Origin: Halorussus gelatinilyticus | GTDB taxonomy: Archaea; Halobacteriota; Halobacteria; Halobacteriales; Haladaptataceae | NCBI RefSeq assembly: GCF_023238445.1 | Contig: NZ_CP096658.1 | Coordinates: forward strand, 1,612,001-1,676,000 | Length of the DNA: 64,000 bases | Direction: 5' to 3' | Shown: one piece after another, positions 16,567 through 24,774 of the stretch | Position numbering within the stretch: the stretch's first letter is position 1 | How the letters are laid out: the number at the start of each line of letters is the position of its first letter | Notes under the pieces: model-generated | The model's input: only the letters and a program-made list of their open reading frames with translations | Databases searched by the model: none | What the model was told of the DNA's origin: nothing | Position numbers and translations under genes: made by a program

Positions 16567-18042
16567 ATGGACCTCGCAGCCGACGACAGTATCACCGAGG
16601 GCGGCCTCCTCGGTCCGATGTTCAAGCTCGCGTGGCCCATCGTCGTCATCCAGCTGTTGCAGGTGACGTACAACATCGCCGACACGTTCTGGCTCGGACG
16701 GCTGTCGGCGGACGCGGTGGGCGCGCTGAGCCTCGCGTTTCCGCTCATCTTCCTGCTCATCTCCATCGCGGGCGGGTTCACGACCGCGGGGTCGATTCTG
16801 GTCGCCCAGTACACCGGTGCCGACAGCGAGGGGTCGGCCGGGGAGGTCGCGGGCCAAATCGTCTCGTTCGTCACGCTCTTGGCGCTCGCGCTGAGCGTTC
16901 TGGGCTACTTCGCCACCGAACCGATGCTCGGCGCGCTCCCGAGTCAGGCCCAGACGACCGACCAAATCGTCCCGCTGGCCCGCGACTACATGGAGGTGTT
17001 CTTCCTCGGGTTGCCGTTCCTGTTCGGCTTCTTCGTGTTCACGTCGCTGATGCGCGGGTACGGCGACACGCGGACGCCGATGCGCGTGATGTTCGTCTCG
17101 GTCGCGCTCAACGTCGTGTTGGACCCGCTGCTCATCTTCGGCTACGGGCCGTTTCCCGCGATGGAGATAGAGGGCGCGGCGCTGGCGACCATCCTCTCGC
17201 GGGGCGTCGCCAGCGCGCTGGGCTTCTACGTCCTGTTCGTGGCGAAGGCCGGGCCGGACGTGTCGGTCGCCGACCTCGTGCCCGACTTGGGGTACATCTG
17301 GGACATCGTTCGCATCGGCGTCCCCTCGACCGTCGAGCAGTCGATGAGCGCGCTGGCGATGATAACGCTGACCGCGATGGTGGTCCAGTTCGCGCCGCCG
17401 GTGGTCTCGGCCTACGGACTGGGTAACCGACTCGCGTCGCTGGTCTTCCTGCCCGCGATGGGACTCGGCCGGGCGACCAACACGATGGTCGGCCAGAACC
17501 TCGGCGCGGGCAAGTCCGACCGCGCGGAACGCGCGGTCTGGATAGCCGCCAAGGCGGGCGCTGGGGTGATGTTCGTCGTCGCGGTCGTCGCGGCGCTCGT
17601 CCCCGAACCCATCGTCTCGGTGTTCCTCGCGACCGGGAGCGAAGCCGCCCGCGAGACGGTCGCGTACGGTTCGACCTACCTCCGGGTTCGCTCGGTCGAG
17701 TTCGTCTTCATGGCGGTCCTGCAGGTCATGCTCGGGGCCTACCGCGGCGCGGGCAGCACCAAGACTGCGATGGTGTTCTCGATGGTCGCTCTCTGGCTCG
17801 GTCGGGTGCCGACGGTGTACTACCTCGCGTTCGTCGCCGACTTCGGCGCGACGGGCATCTGGATCGGGATGGCGCTCGGGAGCATCGTCGGCGGCGTCGC
17901 GGCCGCGCTCTGGTTCACCCGCGGGACGTGGAAGGAGACGGTCATCGACGAGGAGAAGGCCGAGTCCCCCGACGCCGACGCGCCGACCGCGGACTCGCCG
18001 GAACCGGACCTCTCGGAGACGGCCGGCACGGACGGAAAGTAA
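16567..18042 (+). CDS. MATE family multidrug/toxin exporter
   Basis: 491 residues with the expected 12 TM helices in two homologous halves. The N-terminal half starts LGPMFKLAWPIVVIQLLQVTYN with the LGRLSADAVGALSLAFP motif. The second half repeats it as VRIGVPSTVEQSMSALAMI, and the cytoplasmic tail is acidic. MATE proteins export organic cations or drugs against Na+ or H+. It lies about 190 bp after the lactamase-like gene on the same strand. A link to the peptide cluster is possible but not shown. Confidence 0.92.
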   Translation: MDLAADDSITEGGLLGPMFKLAWPIVVIQLLQVTYNIADTFWLGRLSADAVGALSLAFPLIFLLISIAGGFTTAGSILVAQYTGADSEGSAGEVAGQIVSFVTLLALALSVLGYFATEPMLGALPSQAQTTDQIVPLARDYMEVFFLGLPFLFGFFVFTSLMRGYGDTRTPMRVMFVSVALNVVLDPLLIFGYGPFPAMEIEGAALATILSRGVASALGFYVLFVAKAGPDVSVADLVPDLGYIWDIVRIGVPSTVEQSMSALAMITLTAMVVQFAPPVVSAYGLGNRLASLVFLPAMGLGRATNTMVGQNLGAGKSDRAERAVWIAAKAGAGVMFVVAVVAALVPEPIVSVFLATGSEAARETVAYGSTYLRVRSVEFVFMAVLQVMLGAYRGAGSTKTAMVFSMVALWLGRVPTVYYLAFVADFGATGIWIGMALGSIVGGVAAALWFTRGTWKETVIDEEKAESPDADAPTADSPEPDLSETAGTDGK

Positions 18043-18067
18043 CCTACGACTCGACTTCCGTTCCGAC

Positions 18068-19057
18068 CTACAACTCGACTTCCGTTCCGATTTCTCGCCC
18101 TTCCGCCTCCTCGAAGACGTACTCTGCACTCGCGGCGTCCAGCACCGCGGTCCCGACGCTCTCGACCACCAGAATCTCGTCCTCGGTCTCTCGTCCGGCG
18201 CGCTCCTCGAAGACCGCCGAGAGCGGGATCAGGTCGTCCGCGGCGAGGTCCGCCGCCAGCGCGTCCCCGATTCCGGCGACCTCCTCGGGCACGTCGGCGA
18301 AGACGCGGGCCGCACGCTCGAACACCGCGGGAGCCAGTTCCTGCATCTCGGCGGTGTAGGCCCCGACCGCGACGACCAGCGCGCCGGGCGCGAGCGCGTC
18401 GGCCGGGAACACCGGCTCGGTCGCGGTCGTCGCCGTGACTACGACGGTCGCGTCGGAGACGGCCTCTGCTGGGGTTTCCGCGGTCTCGACGGGGACGCCC
18501 GACTCCCCGAACTCCTCGCGGAGGTCGGCGGCGCACTCGTCTTTCGAGTCGCTCGGCGAGTAGACGCGCACCGACCGGAGGTCGGTCGCGGCCGCGATTG
18601 CGCGGGCCTGCCAGCGCGCCTGCGTGCCAGCGCCGACGAGCGCGAGCGTCACCGGTCCGGTAGCCAACTCCGCCGCCGCGAGACCGCCGATGCACCCCGT
18701 CCGCGCGTTGGTGATTCGGGTCCCCGCGAGGTAGCCCGCCGGAAGCCCGGTCGCGGCCTCGGTCAGCGCAATTTGGGCGTTGACCGTCGGCAGGCCGCGC
18801 TGGGCGTTGCCCTCGTGGACGCCGACGAGTTTCGTCGCGTAGAAGCGCGCGCCGTGGAGGTACGCGGGCATGACGAGACCGGTTCCCGCGGGGGCCGAGC
18901 CGTCGCCTGCGAGACCCGCGCCGACCGGGAAGTGCGGCCGGTCGGGACGCTCGACGTCGCCCCGGCCCTGCTTGCGGAAGGCGTCGCGGACGACCTGCAG
19001 GAGGTCGGCGAGGTCGAGGCAGTCGGCCACGTCGCCGTCGGAGAGAACTCTGACCAT
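18068..19057 (-). CDS. Ornithine cyclodeaminase / mu-crystallin family protein
   Basis: 329 residues. N-terminal substrate domain contains FYATKLVGV, whose Lys corresponds to the family's active-site lysine, and the TRITNARTG segment. The NAD(P)-binding Rossmann domain has VGAGTQA. The family includes ornithine cyclodeaminase, archaeal alanine dehydrogenase and cyclic ketimine reductases; sequence alone does not separate these here. The nearby genes for D-amino-acid peptides make an imine reductase or alanine dehydrogenase role attractive. Its 3' end converges with the MATE gene, 25 bp away. Confidence 0.85.
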   Translation of the reverse strand: MVRVLSDGDVADCLDLADLLQVVRDAFRKQGRGDVERPDRPHFPVGAGLAGDGSAPAGTGLVMPAYLHGARFYATKLVGVHEGNAQRGLPTVNAQIALTEAATGLPAGYLAGTRITNARTGCIGGLAAAELATGPVTLALVGAGTQARWQARAIAAATDLRSVRVYSPSDSKDECAADLREEFGESGVPVETAETPAEAVSDATVVVTATTATEPVFPADALAPGALVVAVGAYTAEMQELAPAVFERAARVFADVPEEVAGIGDALAADLAADDLIPLSAVFEERAGRETEDEILVVESVGTAVLDAASAEYVFEEAEGREIGTEVEL

Positions 19058-19110
19058 GCCCGGCGGTTGGAGCCCGCGGGCGTTAGTCGTTCCCCCGGCG
19101 AACCGGAGGT

Positions 19111-19428
19111 TCAGAACGACTCGTCGGTGTTCTCGCCCTCGGTGTTCCCGGCGCCGCGGTCGGAGTAGCCCTGGCGGCCCACCGCGTCGGCGCTGACCCG
19201 GTTGAGGATGGCCTGCTCGACCTCGTCGGCCGACTCGAAGGTCTCGTCGCCGCCCGTGACCATGACCTCCCGAAAGCTCTCCTCGCCGTCCGAGAGTCCG
19301 ATCTCGTAGTCGCCGAACTGCTCCATCAGTTCGTCGGCGTCCATCGGGTAGTCGGCGTCCCGCAGGTCGTCTTTCAGGTCGCCGAGTTCGAGTCCCATCT
19401 CGCGGCTGTCGTCGCCAGATTCGCTCAT
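19111..19428 (-). CDS. DUF5789 family haloarchaeal protein
   Basis: 105 residues from the ATG at 19428; a longer reading upstream is Ser/Arg-rich and not coding-like. It is very acidic and contains the family core LGDLKDDLRDADYPMDADEL followed by GDYEIGLSDGEESFREVM. Function is unknown. I recognise the family from haloarchaeal genomes, where it is common. It lies 53 bp before the ornithine cyclodeaminase-like gene on the same strand. Confidence 0.75.
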   Translation of the reverse strand: MSESGDDSREMGLELGDLKDDLRDADYPMDADELMEQFGDYEIGLSDGEESFREVMVTGGDETFESADEVEQAILNRVSADAVGRQGYSDRGAGNTEGENTDESF

Positions 19429-19796
19429 GGCGGGGCTACGCTGCGAACTCGAATAAGGCGTACGGCCCCCGCGCCCCGTCAACGAGTGCGTTCCGGGACT
19501 CTCGGCGGACGACCGCGTTTCGCGACTCTTCACGACCACCGACTTACGCGACTCTTCACGGACTACAGGACGCGCCGCGTCTGCGCTCGCGGTTCCGCGC
19601 GAGCGCAGATGCACGCGGGGAGGTTCGGGGCGCTGTGCTGTACGGTTGCGGGGCGGTCTTCACAGGAGTCGGCTTCAGTGCGGTTCGCGGTCGCAGTGCC
19701 GTCTAGTACGGTCGCCGCGATTCCACCGCCGCAACACGAACCTCACCCGGTCCGGAATCCACCGCCTACAAGTCCGCACGCGCCGACGCCACCGAC
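19429..19796. other. Intergenic region with a hairpin-plus-18-mer element
   Basis: 368 bp between divergent genes. I find no credible coding sequence. The notable content is a perfect 10-bp inverted repeat at 19581-19608, followed by an 18-nt block that recurs next to another hairpin about 2.4 kb away (see the repeat entries). Confidence 0.6.
19581..19633 (+). repeat. Hairpin plus conserved 18-mer, copy A
   Basis: Perfect 10-bp stem (ctgcgctcgc with gcgagcgcag, loop at 19591-19598), then the 18-mer cggggaggttcggggcgc at 19616-19633. Copy B at 21973-22035 has the same 18-mer and the same loop core gctcgcggtt. The stem sequence differs between copies but pairing is kept, which suggests a structured repetitive element rather than chance. 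Confidence 0.65.
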
Positions 19797-20534
19797 ATGG
19801 ACCTCTTCGACTCGACGTGGACCGACGCCGACGCGGCCGCGACCGACCTCGCGCTCCTGCCGGTCGGGAGTACCGAACAGCACGGTCCCCACGCGCCGCT
19901 CGGGACCGACGTGCTGACCGCGGAGGCGGTCGCGGAGGCGGGCGCGGCGGCCTACGACGGCGAGGTCGTCGTCGCGCCGGCGATTCCGGTCGGCGTGGCC
20001 GAGGAGCATCGCCAGTTCACGGGCACGCTATGGGTCAGCGAGGACACCTTCCGGAGCTACGTCCGGGAGACCGTCGCCAGCCTCGCGCACCACGGCTGGG
20101 ACCGGGTGGTCCTCGTGAACGGCCACGGCGGAAACGTCGGCGCGCTCCGGGAGGTCGCGGCGACCATCGCGCGCCACGACGCGGCCTACGCCGTCCCGTT
20201 CACGTGGTTCGAGGCGGTCGGCGACCACGGCGACGACATGGGTCACGGCGGGCCGCTCGAAACCGCGATGCTCCGGCACGTCGCGCCCGACCTCGTGCGC
20301 GAGGAGCGCGTCGAGGAGGCCCGCGAGGGGTCGAGCGACGGCTGGGGCGAGTGGGTCAGCTACGCGAATCTGGCGGTCGATTCGGCGGAGTTCACGGAGA
20401 ACGGCGTCGTCGGCGACCCCGCGGCGGGGCCGGCGGAACGCGGCGAGGAGTTGCTGGAACTGGCGGGCGAGGCGCTGGTGTCGCTGTTGGCGGCGGTCGA
20501 GTCGCGGGACGTGTCGCTCCCGCCGCACAAGTAG
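19797..20534 (+). CDS. Creatininase family amidohydrolase
   Basis: 245 residues. Metal-binding signature GSTEQHGPHAPLGTD at the N-terminus, then VNGHGGN and the late Glu/His region HGGPLETAML. This fold covers creatininase, the archaeal deformylase ArfB (riboflavin/F420 pathway) and MftE-type peptidases that cut short peptides. No single function can be assigned; haloarchaea use ArfB-like proteins in F420 synthesis, but the neighbours here are catabolic. Likely cytoplasmic, metal-dependent. Confidence 0.85.
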   Translation: MDLFDSTWTDADAAATDLALLPVGSTEQHGPHAPLGTDVLTAEAVAEAGAAAYDGEVVVAPAIPVGVAEEHRQFTGTLWVSEDTFRSYVRETVASLAHHGWDRVVLVNGHGGNVGALREVAATIARHDAAYAVPFTWFEAVGDHGDDMGHGGPLETAMLRHVAPDLVREERVEEAREGSSDGWGEWVSYANLAVDSAEFTENGVVGDPAAGPAERGEELLELAGEALVSLLAAVESRDVSLPPHK

Positions 20535-20621
20535 GGGTCAGGTGACCGGTCGGCTGGTCGGTGTAGGTCGGGGGTCGGTCTGGTTGGGCCGTGCGGCGGT
20601 CGCTCGCGCCGGGCCGAACCG

Positions 20622-21134
20622 CTACTCGGCGGCCTCGGCTTCCTCGGCGCTCTCGTCGTCGGCCTGCGCTTCCTCCGACTCGTCGGCGTCGGTCTCGTCG
20701 TCGGCGTCGTCCGCCTCGGTCCCGTCCGCCTCCTCTTCGTCGGCGCTCTGGAGTTCTTCGAGGGTGTTCTTCAGTCCCGGAATCGTGCTGGTGAGGTCGC
20801 CGACCTGCGACTTGGCGTCCTCGATGTCCTCGATGGCCTCGCCGACGCGCTCGATTTCGGCTTCGAGGTCGTCGGCGTCCTCGAACGCGTCGGCGCGCTC
20901 GCCCATCGTGTACCACTTCTTGGCGTCGCGGAGGTGGTCCTCGGCGTCGCCGGTGTCGAGCGCCGACCGGAGCGCGTTCAGCGCGCCGAGGGTGTTGTCC
21001 GCCTCGACGTTCCAGACGTCGTCGGTGTCGGGGAGCGAATCGCTGGCCTGTTGCAGGCTGGCCTCCACGTCCTCGCGGACCTCGTTGGCCGCCTCGCCGA
21101 ACAGCTCGTCCTCGTCGAGTGTCGATTGGCTCAT
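20622..21134 (-). CDS. DUF5790 family haloarchaeal protein
   Basis: 170 residues from the ATG at 21134, which sits 27 nt after a clear box A. The N-terminal part (SQSTLDEDELFGEAANEVRE) and the central segment LNALRSALDTGDAEDHLRDA are the family core, mainly helical. Residues 75-125 look able to form a coiled coil. The last 45 residues are almost only Ala, Asp and Glu. Function unknown. Confidence 0.78.
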   Translation of the reverse strand: MSQSTLDEDELFGEAANEVREDVEASLQQASDSLPDTDDVWNVEADNTLGALNALRSALDTGDAEDHLRDAKKWYTMGERADAFEDADDLEAEIERVGEAIEDIEDAKSQVGDLTSTIPGLKNTLEELQSADEEEADGTEADDADDETDADESEEAQADDESAEEAEAAE

Positions 21135-21157
21135 ACGTTGTCGTTCGGCGCGATGCC

Positions 21158-21164
21158 TTTTAAA
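21158..21164 (-). promoter_or_regulatory. Box A for the DUF5790 gene
   Basis: On the minus strand it reads TTTAAAA, 27 nt upstream of the ATG at 21134. This is ideal spacing for a leaderless transcript and supports that start. Confidence 0.6.
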
Positions 21165-21336
21165 GCCACGCCCGAAACCGAAAGTGAAACCCGGCAACTC
21201 GTCGGGGACTCGTCGCGCCGAACCGAAAGCGACGACCCGACTCGGCGAACTGCGGCCGGATTCGGTCGGGCACCCCGCCGGCGCGTCGGGGCGTCGCGTC
21301 CGGCCGGTGGGTACGACCGAACCGACGGGGCCGAAT

Positions 21337-21343
21337 ATTTATC
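21337..21343 (+). promoter_or_regulatory. Box A for the CBS-domain gene
   Basis: ATTTATC lies about 28 nt before the ATG at 21368, again matching a leaderless start. Together with the minus-strand box at 21158-21164 it defines a divergent promoter pair. Confidence 0.6.
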
Positions 21344-21367
21344 ACCAGTCAGAAGAAAGATACGCGC

Positions 21368-21775
21368 ATGGAGGACATTTTCGTCGGACGACTCATGTCG
21401 TCGCCCGTGAAGACGGTTTCACCCGACACGAAGGTCCACGTCGCCGCCGAGACGATGCTGGACGAAGGTATCGGTTCCGTCGTCATCACCGACGACGACG
21501 ACGGCCAGTTGCTCGGCATTCTCACCGCGACGGACTTCGTCCACATCGCGGCCGAACAGCGCTGGGCCACCGACGCGACGGTCGAGAACTACATGACGAC
21601 CGACGTGACGACGACCGACGCGAACGCCGAGGTCCGGGACATCGCGGACCTGATGATAGAGGAGGGCTTCCACCACGTCCCCGTCGTGGACGACGACGAG
21701 GGCGTCGTCGGGATGATCACGACGACGGACATCACGGCCTACATGTCTCACGTCCAGACGCCCAGTCCGTCGTAA
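21368..21775 (+). CDS. Two-CBS-domain protein
   Basis: 135 residues consisting of one Bateman module: CBS1 about 7-62 (MSSPVKTVSPDTKVHVAAE), CBS2 about 75-130 (YMTTDVTTTDANAEVRDIADLM). Each ends with the usual DDDDGQLLGILTATDF and DDDEGVVGMITTTDI strands. CBS pairs bind adenine nucleotides and act as energy or ionic sensors for partner proteins. No partner domain is fused, so the target is unknown. Cytoplasmic. Confidence 0.9.
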   Translation: MEDIFVGRLMSSPVKTVSPDTKVHVAAETMLDEGIGSVVITDDDDGQLLGILTATDFVHIAAEQRWATDATVENYMTTDVTTTDANAEVRDIADLMIEEGFHHVPVVDDDEGVVGMITTTDITAYMSHVQTPSPS

Positions 21776-22190
21776 GCGGACGATTTCTCGGTCACGAACG
21801 CTCTCTTTCGAGACCGCTGGTCAGCCACTGCGTCGCACGGATTGTCACCGTCCACGGAGTTCCGCGAATTCTCACTGTCCGGGGAGTTCCGCGAACTGTC
21901 ACCGACCACAGGATGCGCCGGAAGACAAACCGCGTCTTCCGAGCCTCGTCTCACTTCGTTCGACGAGACACCGCACGCTCGGCCGCGCTCGCGGTTCTGC
22001 GCGGCCGAGCGTGCAACCGGGGAGGTTCGGGGCGCGGTCTGCGGTGCGGCCTGCGATATGGTCGCGGTTGCGGTCTAATTGGCGTCGGTAGAAGCGCGTC
22101 TCGGCCGCTCCCCGAAGTCGAACTTGCACGAAGCAAAGCTACCACTAGCCATCTAAGACATAGCTATACAATCATCAAAGAAACCTCTAC
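21776..22190. other. Intergenic region with the second hairpin/18-mer element
   Basis: 415 bp between convergent CBS and mptD genes. No convincing gene is visible. It contains a short tandem-like phrase (cacggagttccgcgaattctcac then ggggagttccgcgaactgtcac) near 21853-21902 and the hairpin element copy B. Confidence 0.55.
21973..22035 (+). repeat. Hairpin plus conserved 18-mer, copy B
   Basis: Perfect 14-bp stem (gcacgctcggccgc at 21973-21986 with gcggccgagcgtgc at 22001-22014), a 14-nt loop, then the 18-mer cggggaggttcggggcgc at 22018-22035. It is identical in the 18-mer to copy A. Stem sequence covaries relative to copy A. Confidence 0.65.
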
Positions 22191-22571
22191 CTAATTCACT
22201 GACTCGACTTTCATCAGCGGGTAGCCGTCCTCCATCGCCATCGAAGTCACGACTTCGACGCCCTCGTGGTCCACGATGATTTCGACCTCCATGAACCGGC
22301 CCGTGAGTTCGGTGTACCCGCCGGTCATCTCCTCCCGGAGCTTCTCGGCCAGAATCTCGACGGTCACGGACTCGGCGAACGGCTGGTTCTCGATGGACTC
22401 CTCGATGGCGGTTTCGAGGCTCGGCGCGCTCTCGGGGCTGACCGGCGTCCCGGCGAACTGGTGGTAGAGCGCGCCGAACTTGATGCCCGCCTCGAAGCAG
22501 GCTTCTTCGGCGTCGGTGGGGTCCGAGTCGGTCCGGCCCGAGTCGGTCTGGTCGCGGTCGCTGTCGTCCAT
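22191..22571 (-). CDS. mptD: Archaeal dihydroneopterin aldolase
   Basis: 126 residues. After an acidic N-terminal 20 residues comes the archaeal MptD core: CFEAGIKFGALYHQFAGTPVS, then LETAIEESIENQPF and GRFMEVEIIVDHEGVEVV. The enzyme cleaves 7,8-dihydroneopterin to 6-hydroxymethyl-dihydropterin and glycolaldehyde on the way to the folate- or methanopterin-type cofactor. It is unrelated to bacterial FolB. Monocistronic and cytoplasmic. Confidence 0.85.
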   Translation of the reverse strand: MDDSDRDQTDSGRTDSDPTDAEEACFEAGIKFGALYHQFAGTPVSPESAPSLETAIEESIENQPFAESVTVEILAEKLREEMTGGYTELTGRFMEVEIIVDHEGVEVVTSMAMEDGYPLMKVESVN

Positions 22572-22742
22572 GCGCGACTCGACGCGCGCCGCGGGAAAAA
22601 GCCGCCCGGTCCGTGTGGCTGTCTGTTCGTCCGGTCCGTCCGTCGGTCCGACGCGGGTCCCGTCCGTCCGTCGCCCGACGGACCCCGCCCGTGCGCCGGT
22701 CCAACACAGAATACCTATCAGTCTCCGACACCTCCCTTACCT

Positions 22743-23351
22743 ATGGACTACGCATCTAACCTCGACAGAGCCATGGACGCGACGCCCGATTTCGAGGGGC
22801 AGAGCGAGCGATTCAGCTACCCCGACGCCGCCGCGCAGAAGGACGGCGCGTTCACCCGACTCACCAACCTGAGCGACATCGCCGACGCGCTCGGCCGCGA
22901 CCCCGAACACATCCACAGCGCGCTCCAGCGCGAACTCGGGACCAACGGGAAACTCGAAGACGGCCGCGCCCGCTACAACGGGACCTTCTCCGGGTCGGAC
23001 CTCGACGCCGCGATCGACAGCTACGTCCAGGAGTTCGTCCTCTGCTCGGAGTGTGGCCTGCCGGACACCCGCCTCGTCCGCGAGAACCGCAACCTGATGC
23101 TGCGCTGTGACGCCTGCGGTGCGTTCCGCCCCGTCACGAAGCGCTCGACGTCCTCGCAGAATCAGAACCGAGAGGCGGTCGAAGAAGGGTCCACCTACGA
23201 GGTCAAAATCACCGGTACCGGTCGGAAGGGCGACGGCGTGGCCGAGAAGGGCAAATACACCATCTTCGTGCCCGGCGCTCAAGAGGGCGACGTGGTGCAG
23301 ATTTACATCAAGAACATCAGCGGCAATCTGGCGTTCGCGCGACTGGCGTAA
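22743..23351 (+). CDS. tif2b: Translation initiation factor aIF2 subunit beta with TRAM domain
   Basis: 202 residues from the ATG at 22743, about 28 nt after TACCTATC (22712-22719). The aIF2-beta core ends in the C4 zinc ribbon: CSECG and CDACG with the QEFVLC and LMLRC contexts. A C-terminal TRAM domain (about 145-202, YEVKITGTGRKGDGVAEKGKYT) is the usual haloarchaeal fusion. The protein takes part in initiator tRNA delivery as one subunit of the aIF2 heterotrimer. Confidence 0.95.
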   Translation: MDYASNLDRAMDATPDFEGQSERFSYPDAAAQKDGAFTRLTNLSDIADALGRDPEHIHSALQRELGTNGKLEDGRARYNGTFSGSDLDAAIDSYVQEFVLCSECGLPDTRLVRENRNLMLRCDACGAFRPVTKRSTSSQNQNREAVEEGSTYEVKITGTGRKGDGVAEKGKYTIFVPGAQEGDVVQIYIKNISGNLAFARLA

Positions 23352-23408
23352 TCTCCTCGGTCCGAATTTCTCGTCTTCTCTTTGCTCTCTACTCGGTCTC
23401 TTTTCTCT

Positions 23409-23636
23409 CTACTCGGTCAGCGGCAGGACGACGCCGAACACGAGCGGCGAGAGCAACGCGCCGAGCGTTCCGATTATCTCCAAGTCCACGAACAGCGCGT
23501 CCTCCCACGCCGGGAGCGTGAGGTGCATCGCCGACGCGGTGAGTTCGCCGCCCGCCCCGACCGCGAACAGCGCGAGACTGAGCAGGAACCCCGTCTTGGC
23601 CAACCACTGGTAGTTCGGGTTTCCGTATCGACCCAT
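23409..23636 (-). CDS. Small two-helix membrane protein, unknown function
   Basis: 75 residues starting MGRYGNPNYQW. Two hydrophobic segments (about 15-37 and 52-72) predict a hairpin in the membrane. It is divergent from another small membrane protein 92 bp away. No family is recognised. The start codon is not backed by a clear box A. Confidence 0.6.
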   Translation of the reverse strand: MGRYGNPNYQWLAKTGFLLSLALFAVGAGGELTASAMHLTLPAWEDALFVDLEIIGTLGALLSPLVFGVVLPLTE

Positions 23637-23698
23637 GCGTTCGGCTCCGGCGGGATCCGAGAAAAACGTTGCCGTTCTCTATCGGTTCACAAAAGACG

Positions 23699-23705
23699 TT
23701 TATAT
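23699..23705 (+). promoter_or_regulatory. Box A fixing the start of the small membrane protein at 23728
   Basis: TTTATAT lies 27 nt before the ATG at 23728. An alternative in-frame ATG at 23704 overlaps the box itself and can be excluded. Confidence 0.65.
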
Positions 23706-23727
23706 GCCCAATTCGTCTGTCGTCGCA

Positions 23728-23961
23728 ATGTACGAACTGCTCGCGGAACTCGGTACCGAAGCATTCGCGGTCGTCGCGTACGCGCTGGGGACGGTCGCAC
23801 TGTCGCTCTTCGGACTCGTCGCGGAGTACAACAGCCTCCAGCGATTCGTCGGCGGCGACACGTTCCTCGCCGGTTGGTTCGCGGTCATGGGCATCGTGGC
23901 GCTGGCGTTCGCGGCGCAACTCGGCCGCGAGCGACTCCTGCCGCGCCTCGCCGCCGACTGA
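23728..23961 (+). CDS. Small two-helix membrane protein, unknown function
   Basis: 77 residues starting MYELLAELG. Two TM helices (about 12-32 and 46-64) end in a basic-acidic tail. The start is set by the box A at 23699-23705. It precedes azf on the same strand, with azf carrying its own promoter. No family recognised. Confidence 0.65.
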   Translation: MYELLAELGTEAFAVVAYALGTVALSLFGLVAEYNSLQRFVGGDTFLAGWFAVMGIVALAFAAQLGRERLLPRLAAD

Positions 23962-23980
23962 CCCGCACCGAATCGTACCT

Positions 23981-23989
23981 TACTTATCA
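23981..23989 (+). promoter_or_regulatory. Box A for azf
   Basis: TACTTATCA lies about 28 nt before the ATG at 24013, typical for a leaderless transcript. Confidence 0.6.
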
Positions 23990-24012
23990 TCCGATTCCCT
24001 CTCTCCACCTGA

Positions 24013-24768
24013 ATGGACGACCCAGTCCTGCTGACGGGCGCGGAGGGCCGCGTCGGGCAGGCCATCCTCTCGGACCTCTCGGCGGAGTACGAGTGGCGAC
24101 TCCTCGACCGGGACCCGCCGACGCGCGACACGGACCACGAGTTCGTCGTCGCCGACATCACCGACGAGGAGGCCGTCCGCGAGGCCGTCGAGGGCGTCGG
24201 GGCCATCGTTCACCTCGCGGGCGACCCCCGCCCCGAAGCGCCGTGGAACAGCGTGCTGAGCAACAACATCGACGGCACCCGGAACGTGCTGGAGGCCGCC
24301 GTCACCGAGGGAGTCGAGAAGGTGGTGTTCGCCTCGTCGAACCACGCCGTGGGGGCCTACGAGACCGACGAGCGCACCCCCGACATGTACCGCCCGAGCG
24401 ACGACTACCGACTCGACGGGACGGAACTGCCCCGCCCCTCGAACCTCTACGGCGTCAGCAAGGCGACCGGCGAGGTGCTGGGTCGGTACTACCACGACGA
24501 ACACGGCCTGAGCGTGGTCTGCGTCCGCATCGGCAACCTGACGAAGAACCACCCGCCGAAGGATTACGAGCGCGGGCAGGCGATGTGGCTCTCCCACCGG
24601 GACTGCGCGCACCTGTTCGACCGCTGTCTGCAGGCCGACTACGACTACGAAATCGTCTACGGCATCTCGGACAACGACCGGAAGTACTACTCCATCGAGA
24701 ACGCCCGCGAGGTGCTGGGCTACGACCCGCAGGACAACTCCGCCGAGTTCGCCAACGCCGAGTGTTGA
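24013..24768 (+). CDS. azf: NAD-dependent glucose-6-phosphate dehydrogenase-like SDR (Azf type)
   Basis: 251-residue extended SDR. Rossmann motif TGAEGRVG at the N-terminus, adenine-binding D in VVADITDEE, the HLAGD loop, and catalytic Tyr-Lys in YGVSKATGE with Ser in VFASSNHAVG. The closest characterised groups are uronate dehydrogenase, haloarchaeal arabinose dehydrogenase and the archaeal Zwischenferment Azf, which starts the oxidative pentose phosphate pathway. I prefer Azf because the order toward rpa2, histone and histone deacetylase resembles Haloferax as I remember it. The substrate remains an inference. Confidence 0.65.
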   Translation: MDDPVLLTGAEGRVGQAILSDLSAEYEWRLLDRDPPTRDTDHEFVVADITDEEAVREAVEGVGAIVHLAGDPRPEAPWNSVLSNNIDGTRNVLEAAVTEGVEKVVFASSNHAVGAYETDERTPDMYRPSDDYRLDGTELPRPSNLYGVSKATGEVLGRYYHDEHGLSVVCVRIGNLTKNHPPKDYERGQAMWLSHRDCAHLFDRCLQADYDYEIVYGISDNDRKYYSIENAREVLGYDPQDNSAEFANAEC

Positions 24769-24774
24769 GCGCAC

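Noticed and set aside
16567-18042. MATE exporter as a core part of the peptide salvage system
   Set aside because: Same strand and nearby, but no sequence feature ties it to peptides; it could equally be an unrelated drug exporter.
20622-20760. Asp/Glu/Ala-rich tract as possible DNA repeat
   Set aside because: It encodes the acidic C-terminal tail of the DUF5790 protein; codon-level repetition explains it.
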